From Dendrobium chrysotoxum (Eukaryota; Streptophyta; Magnoliopsida; Asparagales; Orchidaceae): 64,000 bases of DNA. Position 1 is the first letter of the stretch. Every line of letters begins with the position of its first letter. The notes below the pieces were generated by a model, which was not told where the DNA came from, searched no databases, and saw only the letters and a program-made list of their open reading frames with translations. The translations under genes were made by a program, and so were the position numbers. Positions 1 through 11,599 of this stretch are shown one piece after another. The stretch is taken from contig CM034311.1 of assembly GCA_019925795.1 (NCBI GenBank), positions 20,768,231 to 20,832,230 on the forward strand, read 5' to 3'.

Positions 1-75
1 AGATGGTTTGTGATTTAGACTTATGATAACTCCTGAAAAAAATTATTTATCTGGATTAAAATACGAGTTATTACA
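1..75 (+). repeat. 3' end of an element W copy (cut by window start)
   Basis: The first 75 bases resemble 63334-63429, the 3' end of element W: both begin with AGATGGTTT(A/G)TGATTT and finish in GAGTTAT(A/T)ACA. This is probably the tail of a second W copy whose body lies left of the window. The match is imperfect and short, so the call is tentative. Confidence 0.4.
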
Positions 76-447
76 GGTTAGTATTTTGAGAGCTTTAACA
101 ATAAATGAGAATAAGATTGAATATTAGAGTAGAAAAAAGATTTTTAGTATGTAAGTAGTCTGCAACAAAAAAATAAAGAAAGAAATAACTTAGTTATTAT
201 TGGGAGAAGTGCCATGAATGTTATTCTATATACATCTTACCTAGACCCACTCTATATGTTGAACCCCACCCTGAGTCAGTCATCTCATGAAAGTTGGGTG
301 AATCACATTTCTCTTCCCATCACCAATAAATGTTTTGTCCTAGTCAAAATGAGAAGTTTTGAAGATCAAATTGGTGTGATATTCTTTCCTTGAATATTGC
401 CCACATCCTCATAGATAGACCATAGTTATATGAAATGAATGTTGTTC

Positions 448-944
448 CACTACAGGAAATTCAGGAATTATCGGCGATTTTTTCCGGCGGTACCTATTAT
501 ATTTCCGGCGGTTTGGGAAACTACCGACGGTTTGTAAACCGCCAGTATAAACTGCGTAGGAAACGTTTTCCGACGATCAGTTTTCGGCGGTTATGATAAC
601 CAGCGGCTTTCCGGCGGCATAAACAATCAGTAATTCCGACGGTCATAGCGTCGGTGACCACCGGTGAATCACCGGCGGCTTACCGACCGTCCGATAGTCT
701 AACCGCCGGTTGACCGCCGGCAATCGCCGGTAAACCACCGGTATATACCAGCGGTTGTATTGTACTTCCGGCGGCTATAATAAGCCGTCTGGTATCGAGG
801 TAAAACATAAAACCGGCGGGCTTACCGGGGGTTATTATACCGCCGCTAATTCTGGCGATTTTTAACCGATTATTACCGGCGGTTAGACCGCCGTTATTAC
901 CGGCGGCTAAAGTACTGCCGGTAATGCTTGAATTTCCTGTAGTG
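448..944. mobile_element. Non-autonomous CACTA (En/Spm-type) element
   Basis: A 497-bp DNA element with terminal inverted repeats of 16 identical bases (CACTACAGGAAATTCA, and its reverse complement at 929-944). It is flanked by a perfect 3-bp target duplication TTC (445-447 and 945-947), the size expected for CACTA transposons. The interior is filled with direct and inverted copies of CCGGCGG(T) and ACCGCCGG, the subterminal motif array to which CACTA transposases bind. There is no transposase frame, so it would have to be moved in trans. The reading frame at 680-1012 on the minus strand is a by-product of the repeat array. Confidence 0.9.
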
Positions 945-947
945 TTC

Positions 948-1559
948 ATTATAGCTGGAAAAACACTTGTGTTCAAAATTAATAATAAGACCATAAAACT
1001 TATGCCCATCAAGCTAGTAGAGAAGACATCCTTTATTGTTCCTAAGTCTTCAGATGATCTTTAACCAAAAAAACCACTCCAAGAAAGGTGAAAATCTACA
1101 GATGATAATCATATTAACCCTTAATTAGAGGGGTAATGATCTTGTTTATGATCCTAGTTCTAGTGAGTTTTATCTACCTGTAGTTTCCATGTCACAAATA
1201 ATAAAAAACAAAGGATTTGGGACTTTAAATAAGGAGTTTTTTTTTTAATCCAACTTTCATCTATTACATGCAAAAGAAGTCACACCAAATTCTATTGAGA
1301 CTCTCATACTAGTTGTTGTCTTCCCACACTTCTATGATTTAAGAGACATTACACAGGAAGAACTATTATGAGTTGTTGGCTTCTAGAGAGATTTAACATG
1401 CTATTGAATTAGTGCAAGGTTCCCCAACTTTTGAACCTTCCACATTAAAGGATAAATCCAACTAAATACACGGAAAATAGGTAGGTTAAGGAATAATTGA
1501 AAAAAAGATTTTATTTTAGAAAATCTATGACATCTACAGAATCAGTATATAGTTCTATA
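948..1559. other. Intergenic, no recognised feature
   Basis: AT-rich sequence with poly-T and poly-A runs. I see no coding frame, terminal repeats or RNA gene. Confidence 0.5.
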
Positions 1560-2060
1560 TATTCCGACCAAGCCTAACTTGAGGTAATTCACTAAATTTC
1601 TGCATTTATAACTTTTATGCATGTGCTTGAGTATGTTTTGTGTGTATGAAAATATCCGCATGTGTTCTGAAGCAAGTCCCGGGGGTCTGTTAACATGTTA
1701 TGAAAATCTTGAATTTTTTCCCCTGGGATGCCGCGACGTTGGAGAGATAGGCGCCTCGACGCTGAGCTTTCTGGTTTCGAAAAAACTGAACTAGTGCATC
1801 GACACTGTGTTTGGCGCTGCAATGCTTTAGGCTCCCAGTGGGAGCAACATAGGCCCTCGCAAGGTATGGCGCCATGGCGCTCGGCTAAATTTTCTTATAA
1901 AAAAAATCTTTTTATGCTATTCACTCTACTCGTTTCTCGCAAGGTAGTCGGTTAGAGAGAGATAGGGAGAGCTTTCTAGAAAGAAAAAGTTAGATTTGGG
2001 CCGCTTCGAGTCATTTTTAGCTGACGGTCTAGTTCTGAAAGTTGTCTGGATCAAGGCATG
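1560..2060 (+). repeat. Possible LTR fragment
   Basis: A locally GC-richer segment with GATGCCGCGACG and GGCGCCTCGACGC phrases, followed by an AT-rich TATA-like CTTATAAAAAAAATC near 1893-1907. This is typical of some gypsy LTR promoters, and a loosely similar phrase (GTGTTGTGATGTTGGAAAG) occurs near 37030. No termini or target duplication were found. Confidence 0.25.
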
Positions 2061-3384
2061 ATACACTGTGTCTATCTCAATTTTTAAAAATATGGAGATT
2101 TTCTAAATTTTCAGATTAAATTTATATTTTCATTACCGAAAAATAAGAATAACTTCACACCAGTAAAATTTTCATTGTGTAATTTTTTATATATTATAGA
2201 AACTATGATTCTGAACACCTAGGATGTTTTCTAGAAATTTTACACTAGGGGTTTGAGAATTATGTTATTTTAATTTATTAGAAGATAATCCTAGCTTTGA
2301 AAAATAGTGTTGTAGTACAATTAAAGGTTCAAAGGAATGTTTTGCATAATCTCTGATAATTTAGTTATAGTTGAAATAAATAATTTAGTTATATTCTGAA
2401 ATAAAGCATTTCTATATAATAGTGTACGTATTCTGCTGTCTACCGTTATGAGCTTATTCATGTTTTAATAACTGCAATGCAATGAATTATGTATTTATTT
2501 GATTGAATTGTGTGGGTTGGAGGAGTTTTGGTGGAAGTTCTATCTGCTTGTTGAGAGTCATAAGGGGCCAAAATCATTGAATTCTATCTAATGAGAGGGA
2601 TTCTTTGAATTCAGTCTATTGGGAGTCATGAGGATCCAAAATCTTTGGATTCTGTCTGATGATGGGGATCTAGAATTCTTTGAAATTATATCTATTAAGA
2701 GTCACAAAGGGTTAAAATTATGTGTATTCATTTTAATAAAGGGAAAATATATTATTTTCTGCTCTAAGATATGAAGTTTATATGAAATTCTTATTTATTT
2801 AATTTCCCAGCTTTTTTATTTGAATTATGGATAACTACAATTCCTATTATGCTCAGCAAAGTAATATATTATATTGTATTTAAATATTTTAGTGAATGCT
2901 TAATAAAACAAATAATTGAAAATTTAGATCGGTATGTGTGGCCTGCTGAACTATGTTAGCTCACAAATATTTTGTCTTATGTTCTCAAGATCTGGGAAAA
3001 GGAAATAGCCTGTTGAGTAGTAGTTTTAGAATTTTGATCTAAGTCTGCATATACATTACTTTTAAATTTTTTTTTGGTACAATCATGAATAAATTTTATT
3101 GCTTTATTTTGTGACTTTTGCCTATAGCCATGCACTATAGTGTGTAATCATTATATATGCATTTTCATGATAAAAGAAAGAAAAAAATTTTGGATGAGTT
3201 TATTTTCAGCGCACTGGATGTTGTTAGTAGTTCCATATTTATTTTTGTTTTAAAGTTAAAATTTGGACAAAATTTCTGAGTAATTTTTAAAACATAGATC
3301 TTAGGATTCACCTGTTGTAATATGATATAATAGGACTTCTGAAGTTTATGAGTCTTACTGGGTTGTGTTGTGACAAAATTTAAG
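2061..3384. other. AT-rich stretch with a weak internal repeat
   Basis: No coding signal. At about 2540-2720 there are roughly three loose copies of a phrase of about 70 bases built on GATTC-T-T-GAATTC and GGAGTCAT-AGG. Nothing else is recognised. Confidence 0.4.
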
Positions 3385-4689
3385 TCCTGTGGGCTCTGAA
3401 AATTTGGCCCTGGCCTCCACCCGTTTTACTTTCTTCGGGAGAGTTTTAATGGAATTAAGTTCCGGGGTAAATTTTGGAAGGTAGATGGATTTGTAGATAA
3501 GATACTACCCAGAGATTTCGCCCTCATTTTGTGAGGACTTTATGATCTGAGTTTTGGTTTCCTATAGGCGCAAGCCCCAATAGTTAATTACCCCTCCCGA
3601 TCACGAGAGAGAACTTTCGATTAAGGCTAGTCGTCGATCAAACACGTAGAGATACGTATCTGGCATTTAATAGCAGCATAGACATGGGTTGTGGAAGTTA
3701 GAGAGTTCGAAGATTTGATATTTAAGATTGAAAATTTCACCATCTTGCACTTGAAAAGGATGGTGGGGGAATGGATGATGAACCCGATCAAGATCCCATG
3801 ATTCCGTCATCCCAGGCCATCGTTGTCCCTAGTCTACTTATTCAGAGGAGGTAGTCAACCCAACCTGACAGAAGGATCCTTATCGGCAGCCATGGGTTGC
3901 TTCGTCCAAGGGTACCTTGTAGACCTAGGGTGAGTATTTGTCTAAGGGGACAAATTTTAATCTACCTTAGCTAACAGAGGGCTTTGTGCCTTATCAATCA
4001 TATCCTATTGATTCATATCTCAAGGATTTGATGTCAATAAGGAACGTTTTGGCTTTAGCCATAACCGGTATCACGTGGTGCCATTTGGCGGCAAAACCAC
4101 TCAGTTTAGAGGGCCCTGAGTCATAACCGTTTATCCTGCAGTGCTATTTGACGGCAAACTGTCGGTTAGAGGACACGTATCATGTTCTTACTAACAGGAG
4201 ATTGTTTGAGAATAGATCCTAGTGATATTCTCAACCAGGCATTAGCTCTTTGTGAGCTGAAGTATTCTTCAATTTGTCTACCTCAACAAACTGTTACGGA
4301 GAGTGGATGGATTTTGCTTTAAGTGTTTGATGATTGAACTTTAATTTAAATATTTTGGAATTTTGATGATTTTTTGATTTTGGATTTTGGGTGGCATTTT
4401 AAATTATTTGGAATGGATCTCTCCAGTTGAGATACGCATTCAACACGGCCATCATCGGGGTGTTTAGGGATTATTTGTATTTATGGGTTAAACCCTATTG
4501 ACTCCATCAAGTTGTCGCTAGAGGATCGGGTTTCATATACTTTATGCCTTTGTAAGTGAATTCTCTTGATTAAAGGCCTTGAAGGCCTAATATGAACATA
4601 TAAAATAAATATCTCAATCGACCCCGCGGCTGTATATTCGTTTAATAGTTTGAGCCGTGTCGACTCCTATCTACATGAATAGAAGGATC

Positions 4690-5095
4690 GGGCTCGAACT
4701 TGAATTCAATTATTGATCCGCGCAGCATCCCTAGACGTCACTTGTGTACTAATAACACGCTCGTCGGGGCCCATGCAGGTATTTGGGGGGCATTTTATAA
4801 TTTATTGAACCATATCGACTCCTATTTACCTGCTTTAGGAGGATCAGATTCAAACTATATTTATTTATTAGCTCGCGTAGCATCCCTAAACGTCACGTGT
4901 GTACCAATAACACGCTCGTCGGGGCTCATGCGGGTGTTTGGGGGTATTTTATAATTATTTAATGAACCTTGTTGACTCCTATTCACCTGCTTAGGAGGAT
5001 CGTGTTCAGATTTATTAACCCGCGCAGCATCCCTAGACGTCACGTGTGTTCCCACAACACACTCGCCGGGGCCCATATGGGTATTCAGTATATCC
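4690..5095 (+). repeat. Tandem repeat T1 in X
   Basis: Three imperfect units of about 150 bp, each holding GCAGCATCCCTAGACGTCAC, then AACACGCTCGTCGGGGCCCA and a G-run GTATTTGGGGG (unit cores near 4725, 4877 and 5026). Copy B of X has one unit, at about 53219-53285. The ACGTCACGTGTG core is the most constant part. Confidence 0.75.
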
Positions 5096-5149
5096 CCTTA
5101 TATGTACCTATGTGTATACATATTATGGTGCATATGCGGGGGACATTTT

Positions 5150-5445
5150 GAAATATTTGTAAACGCCTTCTGTCTGCTTGTACGGATGTTGCAGATCTGG
5201 TGGCGTAGTGTTGTAACTTGTGGAGGCCTTCTGTCTACTTGTACGAAGGTTGCAGATCCAGTGGCGTTGCGTTGGGATTTCATTTGGGAATTTGTACGCC
5301 TTCTATCTGCTCGCATGGGTGTTGCAGATCCGGTGGCATATTGTAGTAGCTCCTAGACTGAGTTGTTCGCTACTTTGTACAGGTAGACTGTTGTGCACTA
5401 CTTTTTACTTTATGCAGGTAGATTGTAGTACACTGACGAGTCTCC
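5150..5445 (+). repeat. Tandem repeat T2 in X
   Basis: Three units of about 65 bp built on GCCTTCTGTCTGCTTGTACG followed by GTTGCAGATC-GGTGGC (5164, 5225, 5298). They are followed by two shorter units around TACTTTGTACAGGTAGACTG and TACTTTATGCAGGTAGATTG (5371, 5409). One T2 unit is kept in X copy B at 53581-53640. The short frames at 5102-5465 only reflect the repeat. Confidence 0.7.
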
Positions 5446-6779
5446 TATTTTTTGCTTACATGTGAACTGTAGCGTTATCACCTGATTGCCATAAGATACC
5501 TCGTTGTTCGGATGTAGACTCCCTTTTCTCATTCACCGGGAGGTTGGATCTTACGAGTCAATTGACTTTGTTTGGATTGGGTAAACACATCTGAACGACA
5601 TGAGGTTGTTTTATGATAGATGATTTATCACAGGCAGTTGATACCTCTGCATTGCTAAGGGTGCGCTTTATGACATTCCAGGAGGACTCCTTCGTGAATT
5701 TAGGTTGTACTGGTTTGAGAATATTGACGACTTCCTTTATATGATTGTAGAATAGTGTGCCTAAAAGCACTATCCTCTAAGATGTCTTAATTCTTGAAAG
5801 TGAATGCACAATAGCAGTGTCGTTATTTCTTGGGACATAACACTCATCTCTGCTTTGTTTCCAATTTCACAAAATAACTAACTGTTGTGATCTATGATCT
5901 GCCTTAGATAAATAGAGATCAAACGGGGGTATGTCTTTCAATTGCTACTGCTAGAATTCTTTCCTTCATGTGCTCGGGATCCCTTAATCCTTATGCTATA
6001 AGGTTTCTTTGACAAGGAACTTGAAGCCCTCCATTTGATGTGGCTTCATCAACTTCTTACACCTCGGATCAATGCCAAAATCAATTGTAGCATCTCAACC
6101 ATCGCTGCCGCATGTGTTATATGTATTTATGTCAAATAGGGGATTCTTCGTACTTACAACATCTCAATCATCACTGCTATAGGCATCCGTAGGGAGAATT
6201 GTTGTATGCATTCATCATTGGTTATCAACCAGTTGATTGTAGGTAGATTCGTACACCTATCTATGTACTGATATTTGATCGTCAAGGAATTAATGTAGCC
6301 ACCTGACTTTTGGATGGTTTTTGAGATAAACCAACTGTGGTTATCCACCAATACATCATATCATCCGTCCTTGCTCATAGGGAATGATCGTGTTCACTAC
6401 AATCTCCTGGGCGTACTTGTAGAAGAGCAATTGCACTTATATCATATCCACTTTCCACCAATCTCAGATGGTCATTGATTGTACTTGTTCGTAGGGACAA
6501 ATCTTCCATTATCAATTGTCAGCATTGCCTCTTCAATCTACAGGCATTATTGTTTGTATTTTGAGTTCTTCATTCTTGTATATAGAAAGCATTTATTCTC
6601 TTTACAGTGGATTGGCATTATTTGGACTTGATTAAAATATCATCTTTCATATGTACTGAAAGCATTGTTACATTCGTATCTTGGCTTTTGCTTGCCTGAT
6701 TAATGTTATTGCTTTGCAAAATTGCAAGTTTCATTTTGGACATTCAAATTATGTTACATGCCATTCATTTGATGTTCAA

Positions 6780-7325
6780 ATTGTAATCTAATTCCTTATC
6801 ATTTGCTCAAAGTGCAAGCTCAAACCATTAGAGTTCAGCTCTAGTCCAGAGCATGAGTTCAAGTTCTTGTTCAATGTCAAATACAAGTCCAAGTCCCCTG
6901 TAGCCTTGCAAGTTCAATTGCTTGTTCAAGATGAGTTCAAGTGTAGTCCACCATTACTCAATTGAGTTCAATTCAAGTTCAGTTTGAGTCAAGTTCTTCG
7001 TTTTGTTGCTCCAGTCTAGCTCATGCTCGAGTTCCCTGTGGTCTTCTTGAACTCAAGCTCAAATTCAAGTTCGATTGATGCCAAGTCCCCTGTCATCCTT
7101 TTCAAGTTCAAATCGAACCCAAGTCTTTAGCACTTGGTCCATTTGAATTCAAATCTCTGTTGTCTTGTTTGCAGTCAAGTTCCTTGTTCATCTGAATTGT
7201 TCAAATCATGTTCACTTAATATTCAAGTTAAAGTTCTTTGCATTTGTTCTTTTGAATTTAAGTCCAAGTTTAAGTTAATGTCATTTGGTCCAAAACAAGT
7301 TCTTGTATGGTCTCAAGTTTACCCG
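6780..7325 (+). repeat. TCAAGTTC-rich low-complexity tract
   Basis: Over about 540 bp the phrases TTCAAGTTC, GAGTTCAAG, CAAGTCC and AAGTTCAA recur more than fifteen times at irregular spacing. In X copy B the same place (59420-59500) is much shorter, so the tract has expanded or contracted between copies. Confidence 0.6.
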
Positions 7326-7392
7326 AAATTTCGGTAGCCTCCCGTTGTCTCCCCCGTTTAGGAGAAACTACGGGAAATTGGGCCTTTCCCAC

Positions 7393-7697
7393 CACGCTTA
7401 AGAAAGCGTGCATGGGTCTTCAAATACCTGAAAAAGGAGAACAGTAGTTTCCCCGCAGGTACAGAGCCACGTACGGGTACATAAGATTGTCCCCACCACG
7501 CTAAGAAAAGCGTGTATAGGGCCTACCCACCCCGCTGTAGGTGTCGCACCGGGTTCCCTTCCCACCACGCTTAAGAAAGTGTGTATGAGCGGTTTGCTGG
7601 CTCAACATGAACGTCGAGAACGGAATTTTTAGGTGATTACCCGCCTTATTGTAGGCGCCGCACCGGAGTCCCATCCCACCACGCTTAGGAAAGCGTG
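7393..7697 (+). repeat. Row of four stem-loops in X
   Basis: Four near-identical inverted repeats CACGCTT-AAGA-AAGCGTG lie at 7393-7410, 7497-7514, 7566-7583 and 7680-7697. Each is preceded by CCCAC, and the first also has TGGG downstream that can pair with CCCA. Between them are repeated phrases such as GCCGCACCGGAGTCCC and CCCGCAGGTAC. The same row occurs in X copy B at 63445-63700 with changed stems that still pair. Confidence 0.75.
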
Positions 7698-8004
7698 TAT
7701 TGGCAATTTTTCGGTGCGCCACAAACGACGAGAATGAGTTCTCAGAGTTTTAGGGTTGAGGGGTTATACCTTGACGGTGCCGGCGGGGTTGGCAACAAAA
7801 TGCACAAGATCATTTTTTTCTTCTCTTTTTTTTATCATTTTCTTTCTTTTCTTTTTTTTTTTCTTCTTTTTTTTGTCTTCCTCTCACAAACATACACACA
7901 CACAATGATATATATATATATATAATGATTAATAATTAACTAACTAATAATAAGATTAATAATAACATAATTAATACAAATAATAACAAATATGACTATT
8001 AATA

Positions 8005-8548
8005 TCATCTTAATAGATACCTTGATGTTGAAGCTGGGGTTGAGATCGGGTATGTGGTCAGGTCCCGCGGCTCTAGGTGGAGGAGGTTTGGGTTCGGCTG
8101 GGGAGAGCAGAGGCAAATGAAGGTCAGCCTAGATGAGGCGTGGGAGATCTGGAATGGCTCGGAGCATAGCAGGGAAGTCGTCGAGGCTTGCGGCATTGGT
8201 GTCGGGTTCGACTGGAGCTCGGGTAGTGGGCTCACTCGGGCAAGGGAGTTCAGCTGCTTTGGATCAGAAATAGGTAGGGGCGGCTCTGGGCTCGACGGGT
8301 TCGCTGGGTTGGATCAGACAGAGAGGAAGGGAGCGCGGGAGAAAGAGTGGAAGTTGGTGTTGGGTTCAGGTTGGAGCTGCGGTCGGACAAGGACTTGGAG
8401 ATCGGAGCTTTGACAGGATCAGGCTTGCGAATAAGAGCGACTAGGGCTGGTCGGCTCAAGTGGAGGTCTGCAAGAAAGAGGAGTTCAGTAAGGTGGAGAT
8501 TGGAGCGGAAGTTGCGGGTGTTCATCAATGAAGGTAGATGCAAGGTGG

Positions 8549-8593
<45 letters not shown>

Positions 8594-8931
8594 TAGATTG
8601 AAGGATTGGGGCCGGTGGAGTCGAGAGGAAGAAGTGACGAAGAGCAGGATGTCGTGGGTTATGGGTTCTCACGTGGAAGGAAGCAGAGGGAGCAGAAGTT
8701 GGAGCTTGGGGCTGGCTTGCGAGCAGGGATTTCACGCGAGAGGAAAGAGTCCAGAGCTTCGTTTCACTGTCGTATTTAACGACTCGCTTGAGCTAATCTC
8801 CACACGCGAGCGATAGGATGTTTGGCACCGTTGCAAGGTATGGGGACTGTAGGAGCGGAGTATGTGACACTGTAGCAGGCGGCTGATTCGGCAGGGATTT
8901 GGGCATGGCCATGACAGGTAATAATTTTCAA
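8005..8931. other. GC-richer stretch with a (CT)n microsatellite
   Basis: Overlapping frames exist on both strands with purine- or serine-rich translations, but none shows a domain and no start or splice signal singles one out. A pure (CT)n run sits at 8549-8590. TTTGGCACCGTTGCAAGG near 8821 resembles the primer-binding-site region of some gypsy elements, but there is no LTR end beside it. This may be a decayed 5' gene region or LTR. Confidence 0.3.
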
Positions 8932-8984
8932 GCATTTTTTATTCTCTTCTTTTTTTGTTTTTACGTGGTCGAGGTCAATAAGTC

Positions 8985-9175
8985 CATATAATTTTAATTT
9001 TTGTATTAAAAAATTGCTTTAAGAAGCATTAAAAAAGCCATCCCAAATGAAATTTAAGACAACTTTCTTACTGCTTCTTAAAGTAGCTTTTTTGTACAAA
9101 AATTTAAATTTTCGTACTAAAAATTACTTTAAGAAGAAATAAAGAAAACCGTCCCAAACGAAACCTAAATTAAGG
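8985..9175. mobile_element. Tourist-like foldback MITE, rearranged copy
   Basis: About one and a half copies of a foldback repeat. GTATTAAAAAATTGCTTTAAGAAGC runs into AGCCATCCCAAATGAAAT, then a second unit reads ACTTTCTTACTGCTTCTTAAAG, a GTACAAAAATTTAAATTTTCGTAC centre, and TCCCAAACGAAACC next to TAA. It belongs with the copies at 28566-28688 and 32030-32147. The left terminus of the complete unit is lost. Confidence 0.6.
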
Positions 9176-9180
9176 TCCCG

Positions 9181-10860
9181 AGTCCATATACTCTAGTCCT
9201 TAGACTGCATGATTTTCTTAAGAATTTTTAAATCACTTGTAATGTCTCAAGCATTAGTATTCAAAAAATTTTGATTCAGAATCATCATCCTACAATTTAC
9301 TTTAATGAGAAACTAAATAAACGTAAGCAAATGTACACCACTAATGATAGAGAATTTTACAATGTGATTCAATTTTTGAAACACTAAAGACATTATCTTA
9401 TGTAAAGAGAATTTATTCTTAATTTAGACCATCATGCTTTTAAGATTTATAAATACCCAAAATAAACTTAGTCATAGATATTCTAAATGAGTTGAATTTC
9501 TTTAAGGTTAAGGCTACTCCTTCGTCCTAAAATATAAGCTTGGGGTAGAGAATAAACTTACTAATGCTTATAAATCATACTTTGGGACTTTTCCTTAGAA
9601 GCTTAGTGGGGAAAGGCTTATGCAATTGGGATTTATGTCTGCCTACCTCAAACTTTACTCATAAGAGTATTGTCTCAACAACTATAAAGAAAACAACTTT
9701 TGAAATAAGGACAAAATCCCAAATAACCTATTAATGTGGTTAACTTTCCTTCTCATGATTTTTTTTTTAATTTGAAATTTTTATTTATTAAAGACTTTCA
9801 AAGCCTTCATGATGAAATAAGAAAGTAACTAATCACAAGTAATGAAAAATATACTGAGAGAGAAAATTATAATTATTCTACAAGCGAATATAAAGAAGGT
9901 GATTATATTTTGATTCACATCCAAATATAAGAAATTATATGCAAGAGCTTGTGGTCCTTCTAGAATTCTAAGGAAATTCAAAAATGATGTTCATGCAATC
10001 TCTCTATGTAACTCTTTATATCATGCAATAAGAGAAACAAATGATATTTTTTCATGGTATAAGTCATTGATAGAACCGATTTGCTAATGAACACATCCTA
10101 AATTTGTCTCAGCATGAGTAGAGTATTCACTGGTTGCAAATCTGTACAAGTGCCAAGGACTTGTCCTATTTTAAGAAACTATGAAGAAGACTTACGTGAT
10201 CTGCAAGTTGCATAGTGTTCTTCCCAAGTTCTCAACATGCCATTTGAAAGCTATTCCTTAACGGAATCCATTGAGGATATATAGACCAAAAATTATGATA
10301 TGAGCATCCCACTAGTAGATTAATCATAGAAAGCATGATGGATTATTCAGATCACCATGGGATCGATAGCATAAAATTCACACTGAAATTTAATCCCTCA
10401 ATCAACCAAACGACTAACGCGGTTCATCTAAACACCCTTTGATTCTCCAAAGACCAAAATAAATCTTATATGTAGCAAAATCTAAAGGACTTGTCACAAG
10501 AAAGATCAAGCAAGCTAATGGAAAGTCGGTATGGTGAAAGTGGCAGGGGCAGGAAGCTCGACAAAGAACAATCTTGATTTGCACTGTATCAGAAGAAGAA
10601 CATGACAACTTCACCTGGCTACCACATTGAACTTCACAACTTCATGCAGCGAGTGAATGATTTGGCCATAGCAATCAACAGCTTCAATTTTAAAGATAGA
10701 AGTTCTGAATAATGATTGTCCACTTGTCAATCATGCATCTTTTATAAATTATTTCTTGGCCACATATTTTAGGCTATGCACATTATGTAATTGGATTTAT
10801 TTTATTGTTATTTGCATAGCTTTTCATCTATCACCCAAAATCGTATAAATGGAGTCAGAG
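9181..10860. other. AT-rich, no recognised gene
   Basis: No frame above about 66 codons and no recognisable domain, terminal repeat or RNA gene. The short minus-strand frame at 10414-10614 has no recognisable similarity. Confidence 0.4.
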
Positions 10861-11226
10861 GGCCATTTTAGAAGGGGGGGGCATATACAATAACTCCTAT
10901 ATTCTTATGTTGACAATAAAATCTTTAGAACATCTCTTTCTAGATTCTCTTGTTTTTCTCTATTTTCTCATCTTCCCTTCTCTATATTTAGCTCTAAGAA
11001 TTTTCATAGTCTTGCAAATAGGGTCTAGGTGTCATCCACAAACAAATTTGAAATCAATACATCTAACTATCTACAGCATATCAACTCCGTAAAATTTTTG
11101 GATATGATATGACCCCTAAAGTTCTCCAAGGGTTCACCAAGACCTTACAATTTTGGCACCCTAGGTGAGGCCCTTCTCACATTTGTACTAGCTTCAATTT
11201 TCAAATGCAGATAAATATAATGACTC
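10861..11226 (+). repeat. Possible LTR 3' part with primer-site-like end
   Basis: A purine/G run AGAAGGGGGGGG (10870-10881) is followed by T-rich U5-like sequence, and then TTTTGGCACCCTAGGTGAGG near 11150. That has the layout of a gypsy polypurine tract or LTR followed by a tRNA primer site, but no matching second LTR is seen. It is the target into which RTE copy A inserted; the host sequence resumes at 15749. Confidence 0.2.
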
Positions 11227-11599
11227 ATGTAGAATTCTTAAGAATAAAGGTGATGCACAAGATTATGCGAATTATAGAGGAATTAAGTTAATGTGTCATA
11301 CTTTAAAACTATGGGAGCGAGTAATGAAGCATAGGTTGAGGCGTGATACTAATGTTTCTCAAAATCAAATTGGATTCATGCCGGGTAGGTCTACTATGGA
11401 AGCCATACATTTATTGAGAGGTTTGATGGAGAAATATATAGAGAATAAAGAGGATCTACATATGATATTTATTGATTTAGAGCAAGCATATGATAAAGTT
11501 CCAAGGGAAGTGCTATGGAGAGTTCTTGAAAAGAAAGAAGTTGATAACGCTTATATTCAAATCATTAAAGAAATGTATACAAGAGCTATTACTTATGTT

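Larger units (their letters stand above)
3385..7930 (+). repeat. Large non-coding repeat family X, copy A
   Basis: This stretch aligns in order with pieces at 51893-53962, 58887-59559 and 63430-63950, which together form copy B. Shared landmarks are TGGGCTC-GAAAATT, CCCAGAGATTTCGCCCTC, CCTATAGGCGCAAGCCCC, AGAGAGAACTTTCGATTAAGG, the T1 and T2 tandem repeats, the TCAAGTTC tract, the stem-loop row and a closing T-rich/TA-rich tail. No reading frame is conserved between the copies. It behaves like a very long LTR or a large retrotransposon derivative, but I found no primer-binding site or duplicated terminus. The right boundary is uncertain. Confidence 0.6.

Noticed and set aside
680..1012. Minus-strand frame of 110 codons
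   Set aside because: It is created by the CCGGCGG motif array of the CACTA element and has no protein-like features beyond repeat-derived glycine and threonine runs.
8250..8735. Minus-strand frame of 161 codons with a run of ER residues
   Set aside because: It spans the (CT)n microsatellite and overlaps equally long frames on the other strand; no domain or codon pattern supports it.
8821..8840. TTTGGCACCGTTGCAAGG as an Athila-type primer-binding site
   Set aside because: No LTR end with CA lies directly before it and no gag follows; similarity to the site alone is not enough.
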